Source: Chloroflexota bacterium
Lineage (GTDB): Bacteria; Chloroflexota; Anaerolineae; Aggregatilineales; UBA2796
Length of the DNA: 6,909 nucleotides
Direction: 5' to 3'
NCBI GenBank assembly: GCA_003695215.1
Contig: RFIM01000068.1
Coordinates: forward strand, 1-6,909
Position 1 is the stretch's first letter; each line of letters starts with the position of its first letter. The position numbers were made by a program, and so were the translations under genes. The notes below the pieces were generated by a model that was given only the letters and a program-made list of their open reading frames with translations, was not told the origin of the DNA and ran no database searches. Positions 4,973 to 6,909 of the stretch are shown here, one piece after another.

Positions 4973-6909
4973 TTGGCGATGATGCGCAGCCGATTCAGGC
5001 TCAGGAAATCGCCCAGCACCTGACCGTCACGGCTGATCGGCAAACGCGCGCCGCTGATCGGATCAAACATGCCGACGCGCAGCTCGTATTCGCCTGATGG
5101 CACGCCTTCTGGCACAGGCACGCGCCATTCATCCTTGATGATCTCGCCCGCTTGCCACAGGCGCGTCGGATAAGGCTGCGAGAAATGCTCGCCTGGCACG
5201 CCAAACCAAACTTCCCACGCGCCTGCCACAGGCTGCCCGCCGAAGACCATCACCGCGCGCTGATTGGCCTCGTCCCACAAATGGATGAAGACGCTGTATT
5301 CCTGCGCAGCAGGCTTCAACGCCTCCCACCACAAGATGATATGAATCGGCTGGCCCGTGCCAAAGACCAGGTTGTTCAAATCCCAGCCGTGCAGATAGGC
5401 AAAATCGCCAACTTGCACGCCGAGTTTGCCGTTCGGCTCAGGCTTCTGGAAGCGCTTGACGTTGTTGACTTCGTAGGCCGAGAAGCGGAAAATGCCGTCA
5501 TCGGTCGTGAAGGCGCGCCAAAGCACTTCCATGCGCGTGCGCGAATGGATGATCTGGTTGTAGAACAAGCCGCGTACGTTATATAGAAAGTGGCTGACGC
5601 TGCTATCGATGTAGTAGTCCACACCTGCGATTTCATCCAGCGTTGTCGGGAACCAATCGCCGCGGATGTCGTCCTGTGGAAAGAAGAAATTCAGGCGCAA
5701 CTCGCCCGGCGCCACAACCTTGAGCGGCCTGCCTAGCTCAGCGCGCCGTTGGCGCAAAAAATTCACCAGCTCCATCAAGGCAGGATTGCCGACCGCGATC
5801 TTCGCCTCATCGTCAGGTAAACTGCCTGTCAGCGCGTAGGGCAAGGCTGAGAGGATGCTCAGCCAGCCCAGTGCAGCCAAGCTGAAGATGACTATCAGCG
5901 CTGCTGCGGCCTGCACCGAGCGCGCTACATAGCGCCAGCGCACGCGGCATGCCAGCGCATCCACTTGCGCTGCGATCAGCCAGCAGAAGAACGGCACAAT
6001 CGGGAAGCTCAGCCGAAAGTGATACGAATATGACCAGAACCACGTGACTGCGTACGGCACAATGAAAGCGCCGATCAACAAGAGCGCGCCGCGTTGCGCC
6101 ATGCCCAGCCTTCGCCACTGCGGCGCCAAGCTCCACGCCAAAAATGCCGTGCCAAGCGCTAACACGGCGTACTCCAGCACGCCCAGCCGAGTCGGCGCAA
6201 GGCTCGTGGCAATCTGACCGACAGCCATGCGCTGCAGCTCAGCGAGTGTTGGCAAGCGCCCGCCAAAAGCCGATGGCAATGCAGCTGAGTATAGGGCAGC
6301 GCAGCCAAGCGCAGCAACGCGCCAACGTCTGCCTGCGAACGGCACTGCCAAAAGCGCCATCAGCAGCAGCCAGCCCAATTCTTGCCCGCTGCGCTGCGCT
6401 GCCGCCTGCCAGTAGCCTTCAGGCAAGACCAGCATCGGATGCCCGTACAGCAGGTTGCGGATATACCACATGCCGCCTAGCGGAAAGGCGACTATCAGCG
6501 TTAGCAAGGCGTAGCGCGCCAACTGATTCTGCCAGAGAGCGCGCCAAGCGCTGCGCCGCTGCGCCGCGATCTGCGCTACAAGCGCCACAGCGCCGATCAG
6601 CACTAGGCTTTGGATGAGCGCGCCGGCTGTCGGCTTCGTCCAGAGCGCGCCTGCCAGCAACAAACCGCTGATAATGGCATAGCGGACTTGCCGCTGGCGC
6701 CATGCCAGGATGAAAAAAGCTGCTGTGCCTGCGAAATAGCCCGTGAGCGTCACCTCGAGGTCGCCGAACTGACTCCAAACCGCGTGATGCGGATAGAGCG
6801 TCCAAAGTGCAGCGGCGATCAGGCCTGCGCGGCGCGAGAACAAGCGCGCGGCGCCAATGTAGGTCAAAAGAATGCTGTTGAGCGCAAAGTATGGCAGAAC
6901 TGTGCGCGC
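4969..6909 (-). CDS. GT39/PMT-like polytopic membrane glycosyltransferase with C-terminal beta-rich domain, 5' end outside the window
   Basis: The frame is open to the right edge, giving 646 visible residues without a true N-terminus; the in-frame TTG at 6867-6865 is just an internal leucine. The visible N-terminal part (ALNSILLTYIGAARLF, then LYPHHAVWSQFGDLEV, then RNLLYGHP near 151-158) is typical of the PMT/ArnT-like (GT-C) fold. HFRLSFPIVPFF near 297-308 matches the RY-P-P segment of these enzymes. Such enzymes transfer sugar from a polyprenyl-phosphate donor at the outer face of the membrane. The catalytic acidic residue of the first extracytoplasmic loop would lie outside the window. 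About ten hydrophobic segments end near residue 357. The remaining 290 residues are soluble: a mixed region, then from about 497 a beta-rich module (GDFAYLHGWDL, ILWWEALKP, YSVFIHLWDE, GEYELRVGMFDP). Donor and acceptor are unknown, and it is unrelated in function to the liv operon as far as can be seen. Confidence 0.82.
   Translation of the reverse strand, partial: ARTVLPYFALNSILLTYIGAARLFSRRAGLIAAALWTLYPHHAVWSQFGDLEVTLTGYFAGTAAFFILAWRQRQVRYAIISGLLLAGALWTKPTAGALIQSLVLIGAVALVAQIAAQRRSAWRALWQNQLARYALLTLIVAFPLGGMWYIRNLLYGHPMLVLPEGYWQAAAQRSGQELGWLLLMALLAVPFAGRRWRVAALGCAALYSAALPSAFGGRLPTLAELQRMAVGQIATSLAPTRLGVLEYAVLALGTAFLAWSLAPQWRRLGMAQRGALLLIGAFIVPYAVTWFWSYSYHFRLSFPIVPFFCWLIAAQVDALACRVRWRYVARSVQAAAALIVIFSLAALGWLSILSALPYALTGSLPDDEAKIAVGNPALMELVNFLRQRRAELGRPLKVVAPGELRLNFFFPQDDIRGDWFPTTLDEIAGVDYYIDSSVSHFLYNVRGLFYNQIIHSRTRMEVLWRAFTTDDGIFRFSAYEVNNVKRFQKPEPNGKLGVQVGDFAYLHGWDLNNLVFGTGQPIHIILWWEALKPAAQEYSVFIHLWDEANQRAVMVFGGQPVAGAWEVWFGVPGEHFSQPYPTRLWQAGEIIKDEWRVPVPEGVPSGEYELRVGMFDPISGARLPISRDGQVLGDFLSLNRLRIIAN

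Noticed and set aside
4973..5045. Possible terminator hairpin after livF
   Set aside because: Only short, interrupted pairings (for example a 5-bp TCAGG/CCTGA) with no U-run are present, within coding sequence of the opposing gene.
5889..6500. Repeated 11-mer GACTATCAGCG in the glycosyltransferase gene
   Set aside because: Both copies encode similar hydrophobic membrane-helix residues with the same codon habits; no larger repeat surrounds them.
6144..6617. 157-residue + strand open frame opposite the glycosyltransferase
   Set aside because: It is rich in Ala, Arg, Ser and Gln, has no family features, and is what the antisense of a GC-rich membrane gene gives by chance. The - strand frame is clearly the coding one.
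1..6909. High density of GATC, suggestive of Dam-type methylation signalling
   Set aside because: Most copies arise from frequent Ile ATC codons after G-ending codons (CTG ATC, GTG ATC, GAG ATC). They are spread evenly and do not cluster at control sites.
1..6909. A hidden new defence, mobile or biosynthetic system
   Set aside because: Nearly every base is accounted for by an intact canonical livKHMGF operon and one glycosyltransferase. The only non-coding stretches are about 108, 101, 13 and 5 bp.

Overview
The window holds one complete high-affinity ABC uptake operon of the branched-chain amino acid (HAAT/Liv) family on the + strand, and a convergent, 5'-truncated membrane glycosyltransferase gene on the - strand. 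No other gene is supported. I see no RNA gene, CRISPR array, insertion sequence or phage gene, and no novel multi-gene system. The interest lies in fine structure and in one unusual sequence bias.

Layout: positions 1-108 are the leader, with a tandem 9-mer repeat (9-26), a good sigma70-type promoter (TTGCGC-17 bp-TATAAT, 38-66) and a GAGG ribosome site (97-100). Next come livK (binding protein, 109-1326), a perfect 11-bp hairpin without a U-tract (1358-1386), livH (1428-2492), livM (2506-3495), livG (3492-4259, overlapping livM by ATGA) and livF (4265-4972). The last gene shares the four bases CTAG with the stop of the opposing glycosyltransferase (4969-6909, entering from the right edge).

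How the genes work together: LivK captures the solute outside the membrane, LivH and LivM form the channel, and LivG and LivF hydrolyse ATP. The hairpin after livK probably sets binding protein above permease, as in many ABC operons. The substrate is most likely Leu/Ile/Val or a related amino acid or amide, but sequence alone does not settle it. The glycosyltransferase is a PMT/ArnT-like polytopic protein (GT39-like) with a large extracytoplasmic C-terminal half, probably acting on envelope glycans or proteins. It has no evident functional link to the transporter.

Organism: a bacterium with moderately high GC, AGGAGG-type ribosome sites and sigma70-type promoters. The glycosyltransferase with a C-terminal beta-rich module and the style of the Liv proteins suggest Chloroflexota (moderate to low confidence). 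The strongest unexpected signal is near-absence of the tetranucleotide CCGG (three copies in 6.9 kb). In livK this is visible as a strict choice of proline codon according to the next base.
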